Part shown: one piece after another, positions 47,856 to 59,740 of the stretch
Layout: every line of letters begins with the position of its first letter
Numbering within the stretch: position 1 is the first letter of the stretch
NCBI GenBank assembly: GCA_020747015.1
Contig: JAGTJM010000027.1
Span: 1 to 64,000, forward strand
Reading direction: 5' to 3'
Source of the DNA: Pyrenochaeta sp. MPI-SDFR-AT-0127
Lineage: Eukaryota; Ascomycota; Dothideomycetes; Pleosporales; Cucurbitariaceae
DNA: 64,000 bases
Translations under genes and position numbers: made by a program
The notes under the pieces: generated by a model
The model's database searches: none
Told to the model about the DNA's origin: nothing
What the model saw: the letters and a program-made list of their open reading frames with translations, nothing else

Positions 47856-50800
47856 CTAATCGCCTAGGATGCTTTCTTCATCCTCATCTTCATCTGCGTC
47901 TCCGTTTTCCCTGCCGTCTTCTACACCGTTAGGCTGCTCAGCATCTCCGTCAACCATCTCCTCATCTTCAATCTCATCCCCTGACACCTCCTGCTCATCG
48001 TCCTCATCGCTGTCAATCTCTACAACTACATCCTTGCTCTTCGCTGGCTTCACAGCTGGCTTGGCTGTTTTCTTGGTCGCGCCCTTCTTCTGTTTGACAG
48101 CATCAAGGTGGTTCACGATCTCCTTCCACGTTGCTGTTAACTTGAGTTTGTTGCGCTCAAGACGCTTCCGGACAATGCTTGAGCTGTCACTGTCTAACGC
48201 GCCAGTAAGGACGACCGTCACGATTCGGGCACCAAAGTCGCAATGACTCTGTTCGGCAAGCAATGTGCGGACTTGTTTGTGTGTCATCCCCCCCTCTTCA
48301 TCTGCTTCTTCCTCATCGCTCTCGGGCTCGTCGTCAGGGTCGATGGGATCGTCGTCTAGGTCAGGTTCCTCGAGTCGCTTGTTGACGAGTTTAGCTAGGT
48401 TATTCTCGGAGGCGGTTAGAATCTGCAGCAAAAGCTTGACTGTGGTGCCATCGATTTCCTGACAGAGTACTTCAAAGTCATCATTAGTGTCGCTCGAGGC
48501 GCGACCTTGTGCCTTCTTCGGCGTTTTGGGAACCTTGCTTTTGAGTTTGAGTACACGAAACATGGCGTAAATGTCCAGTAGGAGATTCGCCGCCGCAATC
48601 CGAACTTCATCGGCGCCCTTGCGGCTTTCCATGATTCTGACAAGCGCTGTTAAGCAGGCGTCTCTTCGCTCAACTAGTGCCATGAGCTCGTCGTCGGGCA
48701 TCCTGGTACCATCCTCGACGTGTGTAGTACATTCTCTGCATTTCCACAAGAAGTAGAGAAGCAGAAAGGATATGGCGTGGCGAACAAGAGCATCTTCTGC
48801 CTCCTCTTCCTCTGCATCGAGATCTTCTGCTACTACTCCTCGGTCTAGGATCTGCAAAAGGGACGCAATTGGCGGCGTATCCAACGCAACCTTCTTTGAC
48901 CTGCCCCTTGACTTAGTGGGAGCAGGAATGCGATCTAGTACGGAGGGGTTCGACGGCTTGGCCAGCTGTGCAATTTTGAGGACAACATTGGAAACACCAA
49001 CAAGGGTGTTCTGGTCAAGGTTGCCTCGTATCGCGAAATCTTTGCCTCGCCGAAGAGCGTCGAATGTGTTGATCAAATCGTCCCAAAGAGACTGAATTTT
49101 GAGGTTAACTGTCTCCTTCAGCTCGTCGTTGTCTTGAGCATGCATGATTGATCCAATGGCCTCCAAGAGCACGCGCTCGTTGTGGTGGGTAAGGAACTGC
49201 TTGTTGATATCATCCAGCAATGCAGTGAGTGCTGTATTCTGCCGCAACTCTTGGAAGACATCTAGTTCCAGCTCTCGCTCCAATCGAAGACATAGCGCAG
49301 CGGCCTCTGGCAGAGCGCCAAACTTCTTGAGTAGCTGGGGAACAAGAAGCGAAAGCCTTCTAGCCATGTCTGCCTGATCCTCTTTATCACTCTCTCGCTG
49401 CGCTTTTGTCCTCTTCTTGTCTTTGTGTGCCTCCGCAAGGCGCTGCAATCGAATGCGGACGACGGCAGTCATAACGTCGAGAAGGCGTGTCTCATGTCTC
49501 TCCTCAAGTTGGCAATTCTGGCGGAGTAGCGTCTCAGCGTCATCGCCTGCGCCGTTCTGGACGGCCTGGGAATGGTCGTATAGTAAATAGCCCGCCAGAA
49601 CCTCCCATGAGCTCATCTCAGGAATCGCATCATAGAGCGCATATGCCGCCAGTGAGACTCGCGACTCGACACCAGCCGCGACCAAGCCACGCTCAGCACC
49701 CGTTGAGGAGAAACGCTCCATCTGTGATGGCAATCCTGCCTCATCTTCATCATACGAGAGCAGCTGGTCGACGAGGCACTTCAACTTCAGCCACTCTAGC
49801 CGAGGATTGTGATACTCTTCGTCTTCCTCACCTGAAGGTGCTAGAGCTTCATTGAGGGCATCCTCGCCGCCCATATCCTCTACGGTGATATTGTATGCGG
49901 CGTTTACATTCTCGGCAAAGAATCCGACAACAGACTTACGCACTTTAGCATCAGAGTCGAATATGAGCTTGCCAACAGAGTCGATATCGTCAGGTTCTAA
50001 GAAACCGGCCTCTCGTAGGATATCGAGAAGATCAACGGCAGCGGCACGGACGTTGTTTTCAGCATCATGAGTTGCTATCTCTACAATGCGCGGTCGGAAA
50101 CGTTCGGTGAAAGTTTTTAGTCCTGCCAGCTTGCTCTCGTCCCGGAAGAGTCGTGCAAGCTGGTGAAGCACTTCTACTCGCGTCGGTGGGTTGGGATCTG
50201 AGAGCACCCAGCCAAGGTACCGCAACTTGGTACCGTCAAAGAACTTATCGGGATATGCGATGATCCAGTCAGCCAGCGCAACTACGCAGTCAACCCGAAT
50301 CCGGTGGTCGACATCTCGATATCGGTGCACATACACCACATTGAACCAGTCGTCGAGGGCGTTTTCTACAATTTGCAGCTTCTGGTTATATTCATTGACT
50401 TCCTGGTCGGCCGCCGAGACACGTGCTTTGTTCACGCGCGACTTCTTGGACTCAGCTTGGCTCTGGCGCATTCGCTTTGCTGTGTTCTCCACGATGTCGG
50501 CCGCAACCTGCGCCAGCGCAGTGGTGATGGCCAATGAGGCGACGGTGCTCGTGTGTCGGAAAGGGCGGTTACCGGTAGAGGACAGAGCGCCGAGCCATAC
50601 TGATATGTTCTCGATGAGCTCAGGATTTTCGTAGAGAAGCCCCGATTGGGCTACAGTCTGTACGAGCGTCGAGAAGAAACCATGCAGCGCGTTCCGAAAA
50701 GCCTGGCCGCCGCCGTCTTTGGCTTTGGCGATCAGTGGATATTCTGTTACTTCATGCTGTTCCATGTTAGCACGCAAAGATTCCCATCGACTGTGAGAAC

Positions 50801-51486
50801 CTACTGCTTGAAATTCTTCTTCGAGCTCCGCCACGCGACTCGGCGCGTTATCTGGGTCTGCAATGTCGTCCTCGTTTATCCGCATATCACAGCCTGTAGC
50901 TGTCAGGACTAGGTTGACAACCTCGGCCACTGCTCGCGCCTCGTGCTCGTTGAATCGCGCGACCCAGCGTGCTGTGACATCCTCGAGTCTGTCTCCACTT
51001 GCAAACACGTCGGCTAGCGCACGGTTAGCTACACATAACCTGATACTGCTTGAAATACCTACCATATAACCCTTCTGTGGCTTCGGGAAGTGTGCTTTTG
51101 CGAAGGGGTGCTTTTCGTGGTCGCTTTGCAACTTTCGCTGTGGATGTCGCGGGGCGAATCGCAAGACTGAGGCTTTCGCCATTGGTCTTGGGCTTCTTTG
51201 TTGCTGGTTTCCTGCCTGGAGCTTTGGTCTTCTTCTTGCGTCGCCGTCCCTTCACTTCTTCATCATCTGGCTCGCCTTCGCTGCTCTCCTCCGCCTCTTC
51301 TTCTGACGACGGCTCATCTGCGTCAACCCCACTATCATTGTCATTGCCGCGCTTTCGCTTTGATTTGCCAGCCGGGCTCGAGACAGGCGCGAATTTCTCT
51401 GGTTTCTTCGATACGCGTCCGGATCTACGGCGAGACGCAGAGCCAGCGACCTCGCTGACCCCAGAGGCCAAACCCGTGGCGCTCAT
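47856..51486 (-). CDS. SCC3: cohesin subunit Scc3/SA (STAG)
   Basis: HEAT-repeat subunit of nuclear cohesin of about 1177 aa; it binds Scc1 and DNA and holds sister chromatids together. Exons in order are 51486-51063, 51013-50805 and 50756-47856 (introns 49 and 48 bp, both with GCTAAC branch points). The N-tail is basic and acidic-patterned (SASRRRSGRVSKKPEKF; SSEEEAEESSEGEPDDEE; KRPRKAPLRKS). The STAG N-domain starts LYADVFASGDRLEDV. The stromalin conservative region reads VVYVHRYRDVDHRIRVDCVV, ALADWIIAYPDKFFDGTKLR and YLGWVLSDPNPPTRVEVL. The C-terminus is very acidic and ends DEDEEESILGD. The second intron is a multiple of three and stop-free, so an unspliced form would merely insert 16 residues. 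Confidence 0.93.
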
Positions 51487-52144
51487 GTTAATTGCGCGCG
51501 ATATGTTACTGCTGGAACGTGAGGTTGAGCTGAGAATACGTGGCGCGACAATGGCAGATGGTGTGTACGAGGCGGGGACAGACTCGGGGAGACGCGTTAT
51601 GATTTAGTGCAGGGTTGCTTGCGCACGTGCATGGACACTACGCCATCGACCTGTTCACACCCACCTTTCCCGGCCAGTGCACACGTTAGTCTTGCTATAC
51701 CGGGGCGGTTTTCTAATCCACCATCCATCAGATTCAGTTGACCATCAAGACGGCGTGCAGATATGCTCAGATTATAAATGCAAGATAATGTCGCTCACTA
51801 AGTAGAGAACGCGCTCAGCAGGCAATCAAATGCGGCTTCATAAGAGCACCCAAGATATGGAGGTCGATGAACTGCGATGAGATCATTGGCAGCATCTGGA
51901 AGAGACAGAAACGGCCAATAACCACCACAAGTACCCAATGTGGTATACTTGTTCAGTACATGATGGGCTATCTTCAAGCACCACGTTCAAAAGTCAGTAT
52001 CGTGCAATCAGTTGTGCTTTTGGGAATCGACGACTCAAGTGCTCGAGGCTTGAAAGTCTTGGTATCGTGATAATGGGTATCATTTATGTAGTCATGACCT
52101 CGTTACGTTGCAACATTCTAGGACCCTTTCTAGCCAAGGCTCAA
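51487..52144. promoter_or_regulatory. SCC3 promoter region / ALB1 3' flank
   Basis: Intergenic between two minus-strand genes. Plus-strand ORFs here and across ALB1 are antisense artefacts. Confidence 0.4.
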
Positions 52145-52797
52145 CTACAGCAGCTCATCCACCTCCACAGGCAACGGTACACTTTCCGGGATCACTTCTT
52201 CGACTTGTTTTCCACTTTCTTTGACTTCATCCTTAGCCGCCTCGACTCCCTCAGACGTAGTCAGATCGTTGCCATCCATCTCCTCATCACTGACCCATTC
52301 CCGCTCTTTTCTCTTATCCTCTGTTTCCTCGTCCAACCCATCGAATGCAGTTGTCTTCTTACTCTTCTTTACGGTCACGCCGTTGACGTCTTCCCATCCC
52401 TTTGCTCTTTCTTTGATCTTCTTCTCGCTGCCCAGGCTCTTCTGCCTTTTCAGTTCGAGCTTTTCTGCGTTCTCCTCTGCGCGTTCCAGTCCTTTTTGGT
52501 AGCGCAATCGCTGTGCCCGTGTCATGGTTCCTTTCTTCGTTTTCTTCTGAATGCCTGCATCTTTCGCTGCAAGGGCATGCGGGTTGATCTTTGACGGCCG
52601 TGAAGGCGAAGCGGAGTCGCGCGTGGTATGTGCGGGTTTCGCAGACTTGTCAAGGTTTATAGAGGGGGATTCTGCACGACGGGCGGCCCGAGAGTGGATA
52701 GTGACTTCTACGAGGACGTTAAAGGCCGTTTGACAAGAACACTGAGCGGCGGAACAGGCGACATACGGCGCTTCTTGACTTTCGCCGTTTTGGCCAT
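52145..52797 (-). CDS. ALB1: 60S ribosome biogenesis/export factor Alb1
   Basis: Small basic nuclear shuttling protein of 197 aa that binds Arx1 on pre-60S particles. Exons are 52797-52767 (31 nt) and 52707-52145 (59-bp intron); the join gives MAKTAKVKKRQVTIHSRAAR, the family N-terminus. Conserved parts are RAARRAESPSINLDKSAK and KKGTMTRAQRLRYQKGLERA, followed by a Lys/Arg/Glu-rich coiled coil and an acidic tail ending PLPVEVDELL. It is divergent from the ubiquitin protease gene, with 535 bp between starts. Confidence 0.88.
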
Positions 52798-53332
52798 GGC
52801 GACAGATTGTGAGCTTTTTTACGCTGCTGTTTGGAGGTTCTGAGGTATAGTAAAGTCCGATGCGATTGTACAAGCCTAGAAGCACATGCAGAAATAATGC
52901 CTTTTGAGTTATCTGGAAAAGGACGTGTATTTGCGTTCGTGTGTGTTCTCAACTAACAAATGTCCCCACCAGATGCCAAAATTCCAGGCCCACATGAGCC
53001 GCACTAAGCCCGATTCGGCGGATTCCCGCAACTTCCCCGACAATGGCACTTGATCACAGGCGTCCTCCCTGGCTATTATTCATTCACTCGCCGCCTCCGC
53101 CTCCGCCATACCGCCCCACTCCTCTCCTCAACTGTCGCACCTGTCTCTCCATGTCGCAGACAAACTCAAAACCACCACGTTTGCTCTGTCTGACACTGTC
53201 TTTGCGCTGGTCCAAAGATTGAATGAGACATTCACTCATCGCAGGTCTGCATCTGTGGTCGTGATCAATACTGTCTACGACTCACGACATATTTCCTCCT
53301 TCGACTGAGTCCTGGCCTAGTGCGTTGTAGCT
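52798..53332. promoter_or_regulatory. shared divergent promoter of ALB1 and the ubiquitin protease gene
   Basis: These 535 bp contain pyrimidine-rich tracts (cgccgcctccgcctccgcc near 53091) typical of constitutive fungal promoters. Confidence 0.5.
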
Positions 53333-55564
53333 ATGAGTTACGCAGACTACTCCGAGATCGAGAATCACTATCGAAAGTGGAACCCAGCGGAATCAAACAC
53401 ATCGCTCACATCGATTCTCCTCGCCATCGTCGCTGGCGCATACATTCTCTTCAAAGCCTTAGACTTGCTTGGGTATCCGGTCTGGCTCTGGATACACCAA
53501 CTCGTACACATGTCGGTCGGTGCCCTACATTTGAGCGGGACCTCACTCGAGCGTTCCGACCCGGAATCGAGTGACGATACCATGCAGCGTGGAGGCTTAT
53601 TGGGTAGCATATTCGGCCTAAATCCTGGGAGTTTGCTCCAAAAAGGCGTCAGGGGGGTTGCAGGTGCTTTGTCCATGGGCTCCAGCGATGTGCCTCCTGG
53701 CTTGGGCAATATCAGCAACTCCTGCTACCAGAATAGCGTCATACAAGGCCTCGCCTCCTTACCTTCGTTACGCGACTATCTTTCGATGATTACGACTGAA
53801 CATAAATCTCTCACAACAGAGACTACAAACGGCGCGCTTCACGAGATGGTCAGCAAACTCAATGATCCCAATAACCACGGTCAGCACTTCTGGATACGCG
53901 GGAAGCTCATGTCGATGAGCACATTTCAACAGCAGGACGCACAAGAGTATTATAGCAAAGTTCTGGATGCGCTGGATGAGGAGGTTAAGAAAGCTTCGAG
54001 CAGTAAGAGGCGATTTTCTGTCTCTTGGCTTGAGGCTACAAAGAGCTTGAGTGGCTTACCAGAGGCAGAAGTTGACCAAGCAAATAACAACAAAGACAAG
54101 GCTGATATCGTCCTCCGTTCAACCGAAAAAGTAAAGATTCTACCAAACCCTCTTGACGGCTTGCTCGCCCAGCGTGTGGGATGTGTCTCATGCGGCTACT
54201 CCGAGGGCCTTTCGCTAATTCCCTTTAACTGCGTCACGGTATCATTGGGAAAAAACTATTCCTACGACATCCGAGAATGCCTTGATGAGTATACGGCTTT
54301 AGAGTACATCGATGGCGTCGAATGCGCCAAGTGTACTCTCCTTAAGCTGAAGAATACACTTACAACATTGGCGACTAAAAACCCAGATTCGCCTTTCGCA
54401 CAGAGACTGAATGCGGTACAAGAAGCACTTGATGAGGAAGACTTCGATGACAAGACCCTGATCAAAAAGCTTAACGTAGCCAAGAAAAACTGGGTGCAAA
54501 GCATGAAGTCGAAACAGGCTGTTATTGCACGAGCACCGAAGTCCTTGGTTCTTCATGTCAACCGAAGTGGTTTCAATGAGATGACTGGAATGCCGTACAA
54601 GAATAGTGCTGGTGTTTCGTATCCGCACATTCTTGACTTGGGTAACTGGTGCTTGGGCACCCAACCAAGCGGTTCTCAGCACCCTGATATGTCAATGGAA
54701 GAGTGGTCGAGGGATCCAAAAGAGTCAATGCTTCCAGATTTGCAAAGCGAACCTTTGACTACGTCACCGTTTCAGTATCGGCTGCGAGCTGCTGTGACAC
54801 ATTACGGTTCGCATGGAAGCGGGCACTACGTTTGCTACCGTCCACACCCGAAAAGACTTAGCCAAATCAAGCAAAATAGTGAAGACGCAGAAGAATCGAA
54901 GGCGGAAGGTGCACCGGAAAAGACTCGTGAAGAGCAGTGGTGGCGATTCAGCGATGACAGCGTCTACGCTGTGTCTGAAGGAGAAGCCCACCAGGGCAAT
55001 GTCTTTATGCTATTCTACGAGCGTATTGATACGCCTTCGAGACCGCTCCGTCAAGAATCGTACGCAGTCTCACAGATTGCCAAAATTCTAGAGGACGCTC
55101 CATTACCCCCTGTTGATATCACAATTGATACAGGAAGCCTTGTAGATGAAGAGGCCGCCGCGGTTCCTCTACCAGATGATGACAACGATTTAGATCTTGC
55201 TCCCTTCGAGCCTTCTGCTATGCGGCCAACTAAGCTGGAAGGCTCAAGTCTATCCGCAGTTGAAGACGAGCCACCTTCCACAAACATCGTATATCCCGTT
55301 TCATCCCTCAACGACACCCTGCACGACACCAACATTCCCGAAGTCGACGAAATGGAGACAGAACTGAGCGAGGCAGATTCTGAAGACGCGCCCTCTACGC
55401 AAGTGACTTCCGACTATGAATCAGACGCTGATATTCCCATGACTCCGACGCCTAAAGTCACTCCAATCCCTCCAATTTCGCCTCATTTAATGCGCACAGC
55501 TGGCAATGCATCAGCAAGAGGGCAAGGAAACAGGACGATTCCACCACTGGTTTCTGCGACATAG
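53333..55564 (+). CDS. membrane-anchored ubiquitin-specific protease (Ubp1/USP30-like)
   Basis: Deubiquitinase (peptidase C19) of 743 aa, a single exon. A membrane anchor is at residues 24-46 (SLTSILLAIVAGAYILFKAL), as in yeast Ubp1 (ER) and human USP30 (mitochondrial outer membrane). The Cys box with nucleophile Cys131 is GLGNISNSCYQNSVIQGLAS, and the His box with His498 is THYGSHGSGHYVCYRP. The zinc-ribbon cysteines (RVGCVSCGYSEG, VECAKCTLLK) and the terminal block GNVFMLFYERID are present. The C-tail beyond about residue 570 is acidic and low complexity. The start MSYADYSEIE is well placed and closely followed by the anchor. The acidic tail could be regulatory; this is unproven. Confidence 0.92.
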   Translation: MSYADYSEIENHYRKWNPAESNTSLTSILLAIVAGAYILFKALDLLGYPVWLWIHQLVHMSVGALHLSGTSLERSDPESSDDTMQRGGLLGSIFGLNPGSLLQKGVRGVAGALSMGSSDVPPGLGNISNSCYQNSVIQGLASLPSLRDYLSMITTEHKSLTTETTNGALHEMVSKLNDPNNHGQHFWIRGKLMSMSTFQQQDAQEYYSKVLDALDEEVKKASSSKRRFSVSWLEATKSLSGLPEAEVDQANNNKDKADIVLRSTEKVKILPNPLDGLLAQRVGCVSCGYSEGLSLIPFNCVTVSLGKNYSYDIRECLDEYTALEYIDGVECAKCTLLKLKNTLTTLATKNPDSPFAQRLNAVQEALDEEDFDDKTLIKKLNVAKKNWVQSMKSKQAVIARAPKSLVLHVNRSGFNEMTGMPYKNSAGVSYPHILDLGNWCLGTQPSGSQHPDMSMEEWSRDPKESMLPDLQSEPLTTSPFQYRLRAAVTHYGSHGSGHYVCYRPHPKRLSQIKQNSEDAEESKAEGAPEKTREEQWWRFSDDSVYAVSEGEAHQGNVFMLFYERIDTPSRPLRQESYAVSQIAKILEDAPLPPVDITIDTGSLVDEEAAAVPLPDDDNDLDLAPFEPSAMRPTKLEGSSLSAVEDEPPSTNIVYPVSSLNDTLHDTNIPEVDEMETELSEADSEDAPSTQVTSDYESDADIPMTPTPKVTPIPPISPHLMRTAGNASARGQGNRTIPPLVSAT

Positions 55565-56198
55565 ATTGCTCGGGGAAACAAGCGAATAAGAATGGAAGAT
55601 TGGAAAGATTGGGAAAACTGTGGAGATTTTGAGTATAGGGAAGAGAACTACGGACAATCGTCATTACGTAGAACTCGAGCCTGTACTCGAGACGAGGAGT
55701 TTGATATAAGGATTTCGGGGGTTGGGATATGGTGGCTAAGGCGTTCAATCAACCTGTTGCCCGAAAAGGGTCAGGACGGCGTTCATAATGTATACTCATG
55801 GTTTTCCGTCAGTACTTAGCGCTATTGCTAATCATGATATTCAATCAAGAATTTCTAACAATACTTGCCAACAATTTCGCTGTCAAATGTGTCCGACACT
55901 AGCAACCGTGCTCGATCGTATAAAAAGCTCACCAAGCTCATCGCGCGAATGCCGGATTCCTGCGCTAACTCACGACCCTGTGTCGCCCAGCCAATCGTTC
56001 CAGCCGAGAAGCGAATTCATATTTCGTTTTGGGATTCAGCCTTCAGCTGGCCAGCAATCCAAACGCCATCTAGATTCACAACTAAGATCGTTATATAATC
56101 ATGGCAGGGTTCTCAACATTGCTGTTTGATTTTCTGCTTCCTTTGTCGCTTGCATCAAAACGGAAAATGTTCCGAAAATCGCACATCGCCTGGAAGTT
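55565..56198. other. spacer between ubiquitin protease and RING-protein genes
   Basis: No supported gene; ORFs under 115 codons only. It includes the promoter of the RING-finger gene. Confidence 0.4.
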
Positions 56199-59100
56199 AT
56201 GAGTTCCACGAAACCGCCAGGCGAGGAGGATGTGACGACATTCTCGGGATTTGGGAGTTGTATGTTTATTTTGGTAGATTCTCAATTTACAAGTGCAGTA
56301 GAAACTGACTTCGTACTCCAATACCAGGGATGTCGACGTTTGAACCGCAGCCTGCTCCAACGTATCAAGAGGAAGATAATCAACAGTATAAAATCCACCA
56401 ACAGCATGTCTTTCATGAGTTAGACAGCCATCAGTATGCTTACCATGAGCTTGACGATAACTCAATAGCTGTAGCGGAGAAGAAGAACCATGTTGCAGAA
56501 TTGCAAGATAAGCATTGGAAGCCGCCTTATCCCCCTGATCCGGTCCCTGCTCCAGCCCCAGCCCCGAGTCCTATATACAATCCTGTGTATCAGCCCATGT
56601 ACGGCCCCGGGCCGTATGCTAAATACAACCCCTCACCTCAGCCTATCTACAATCCAAACCCTCCACCACAGCCACCTCCGGTGATCAACAGAAAAAACCC
56701 TTTGGAGATAAGAAAAGTCGTGCTCGAAGATGTTCCAGATCCCGTTTGTAGGATCGAAGTCAAAGGGTTGCAGAAAGTTGGTCAGAAGGGAGTATTTACA
56801 GAGACTGTGAGCTTGTCGAGCTACGGGTTCTTGGACGATATTGCTAGGAAACTGGGGAGCTTTGGTACTCCGATTTTACTTTACAACTCTATCAGTTGAA
56901 GCTAACCTACAAAACAGGATATCGAATACCACTCGGCTTTGCAACAGACCACAAGAATGCGCGGATGCTCTCAGTTCCCATAGGCAAAAAGGAGTCACCT
57001 TGGCCAATTGTTGTTACCACCGGAAAACCTTGCTACGACCCAGACATTGGACTGCGAATCCACATGGACGAGCCGTTTTCAAACTTTCTCGCGAAAATCC
57101 AGCTCTCGGTTAAATGTGCAGACTCCCGCATATTCGTCAACGGCGGAGATCTCGATATAGCTTTCCATCGGACACTACGAGTACCAGAAGACGGTCGTAC
57201 CCATAAGCTTCCAGCAAGCTTCGGTCGTTTCCCTGTCCAAAACATTGCAGCGTACAACAAGAAGTTATTGGGCAGTAAGAATGCTAGTTTGCTCGATATG
57301 GCAAAGAAAGGTGGCATCTTCTTCCCAATCTTCCAGCGCGAGGCGGTGTGGCTCTCTTTCGCCGCGCCCAAAGATAGCGAATATAAGATACGTGTTTTTG
57401 TTGGTGGCGTGAATGTCGTAACTGGAAAGACGTGGAATGATACCAGTAAGAGCAGTTACCAGCCCGGTAATGACGAAAATCAAGATTACGTCCTAGTACC
57501 GCCGCAAGAACATTTAGATGGCATCGCAGTTGGAAACGGTATTGTTCGTCAATTCATCGCTATGCCAATCGGTAGCGGTTATTCTATCGAAAAGCAGATT
57601 ACTGGTAAAGAGGACGTAGGTGGTTTACAGCTTGAAATTACGCCGCAAAACGGGCGCCTGCATTTCTCCTACTATGGCCGAGGAATAACCTGGCAAGACA
57701 GCGAAGATTCTGGTCCAACAACACCACGTACATATGGCCTGAACCCCGGGGCGATGCTTAGTATGACGCGCACTGGCTCCCTAGGAAAATTGCCATACCT
57801 CGGAGGCAAAGTGCGTAAGGAGCAGAAAAAGACACTGCGCGAACTGATCGACCCCTTGTCCAAAGGTTTAGTACCCTCGACCGTAGCGATCACCGCGTTG
57901 TACCCTGTGTCTCTTCAGATCAAGATGCCAGGCACACTGATGAAACACAAAATCACTTCTCCATCTCTTTCACCCTTGGAAACCATCGAGACGCTCATAA
58001 AAGAAACAAAATACAAAGGCAAAGACCTGAGCGGCTTCAACCTGGCACATAATGAGATGCTCTCAAAGCATGAATCGCTCTTAGGAGCAGGATTATTCGA
58101 TGGAGCACTTTTGACTGCTTTCAAGAACTACAAGGGAGATTCGACTCATAGTGGCGCCGCGACGCATGGTCGAATGAGTGTGCCGCAACAGCAGTATCAA
58201 GGTGCACCACAACAGAATACTTATATGCCTCCCAGTTCCGAATTTGGACCGATATTCGGTGACGCTCCTCAGAGTGCTTTCCAGGGAAATCTGAACCCGT
58301 ATTCCGGGCACCACGTCACTGGAGTTGGAAGGCCACTTGAGGGAGCACCTGCGTTCCAGCAGTCGTCCCCTCCTGCGACTTACAGTCCGCCACTGATGCA
58401 TGCTGCACCAATGCCTCAGCAAGCAGCAATGCCTCAACAAGCACTGCCGCCTCAGCAAAGACCCCCACCTCAACAATCATCGCCAGTTCAGCAATCTCAA
58501 GAAATGTTCTCCATGGCGCCGACTCAACAGCAAGCATCGCCCGATCATCATGGACTGGATCTTGGTTATGCGCCGCCAGGTTATCCGTCCTTCCAGAGCC
58601 CTTCATCGCAAGAATCTTCCTATGGGATGCCTTATCAATCTTACGAGGGCCATGGCTCCCCGAGCTCACATTCGTCACCAGCAAATTATGGGCCATCGTC
58701 ACCTACTTCAACTGCACAAATGTCCGTTGGTGCGCCAGCTTCACCAGCTGCATACCATTCGCCTCAAGAGCCCTACGGCAGAGCATATGGCGCGCCTGCT
58801 CCAACTTCTGCCGCACCGCCATCGGCCTACCCAGCACCTACATTTCCACCAGCTGGATCTGCCCCAAATAGGTCATACAGTTCTTCGGCTCCTTCCCCGT
58901 CAGATAACCCAGGTTCTACTTTTCAGCGTATGTCACCAGTTACCTCCCCTCTAACCAAACCAAAACCAAAACCAAAACCCCAAGAAACCGAGTCCTGGGC
59001 CATGGGTCTCGCAGCGGGTGGTCGGCTAGCACAACAAATCCATCTCGATCCCACACCCACTGCGTACAGATGGGAGGGCCCTACTGCTACAGCATTGATT

Positions 59101-59616
59101 AGCGTGCAGTTCCTGAATGCAGTTGCCTACGAAACTATAACCGGTATATTGTGTCCACCAACACCCATCACCGCAAAACAGTACACAGAGGCCGGCATTC
59201 CGTGGTTCGACACATATCAAAGTCACGCTAAATCTAGCAGTGGAGGTGCAGCTTTCGACTACGTGAAGAGCGTGTCAGAGATCGATAGTGCGGGGGATAT
59301 ACTACCCGGTACAAGCGTTGCAACGACCCAAAAAGTAGCATGCACATCGTGTCACCGCAATTTATGTGATTGTATCTTGCGGCCGTGCAATCATGCTTTC
59401 TGCGGAGGTTGTGTGAGGGAGAGGATGTTGCAGTTTTCTTATGCAAATGCAACCGTGATACGATGTCTTGTTTGTCAAGCAATCTCAACACAGGTGCTCG
59501 GCTTTTCGGCGCCCATGGCATTGCCAGGACAGGAAGAATGGTTACCAGACACAGGTACTGATGTAGTGGTAAAGGCTGGATCTTTTGGCAAAGGCATTGT
59601 TTTTGAACTGGAGTAA
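56199..59616 (+). CDS. large protein with C-terminal RING finger and Pro/Gln-rich linker
   Basis: Probable RING-type E3 ligase or scaffold of about 1098 aa. Exons are 56199-56259, 56328-56864 and 56918-59616 (introns 68 and 53 bp). The N-terminal part is Pro/Tyr-rich (PAPAPAPSPIYNPVYQPMYG). Residues about 160-480 form a compact conserved-looking block (FATDHKNARMLSVPIGKKES, VVRQFIAMP-type segment IVRQFIAMPIGSGYSIEKQI, VGGLQLEITPQ) seen in fungal proteins of unknown function. A Gln/Pro/Ser-rich linker follows, with a KPKPKPKP run. The C-terminus has a C3HC4 RING: CTSC, then CNHAFCGGC, then CLVC. The first exon is inferred from splice sites and frame; a start at 56330 (MSTFEPQPAP) would drop 21 residues. 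Confidence 0.78.
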
Positions 59617-59740
59617 AGTAAACATGAAATTGAGATCACATGTGAGTATATAAGATTGATTGCACCGCAACATTATGTTATTTACTTCAAGCCCTAACTT
59701 GATGATTTGGCCATATACGGAAAAGCGCAATGACAAACGC

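Noticed and set aside
51029..51062. 34-bp apparent intron in SCC3
   Set aside because: Implausibly short; the acceptor at 51014 gives 49 bp, a branch point and the expected LYADVFASG join.
51938..52594. 218-codon plus-strand ORF rich in Leu/Phe/Ser
   Set aside because: Antisense of the Lys/Glu-rich ALB1 coding sequence, which gives false hydrophobic ORFs.
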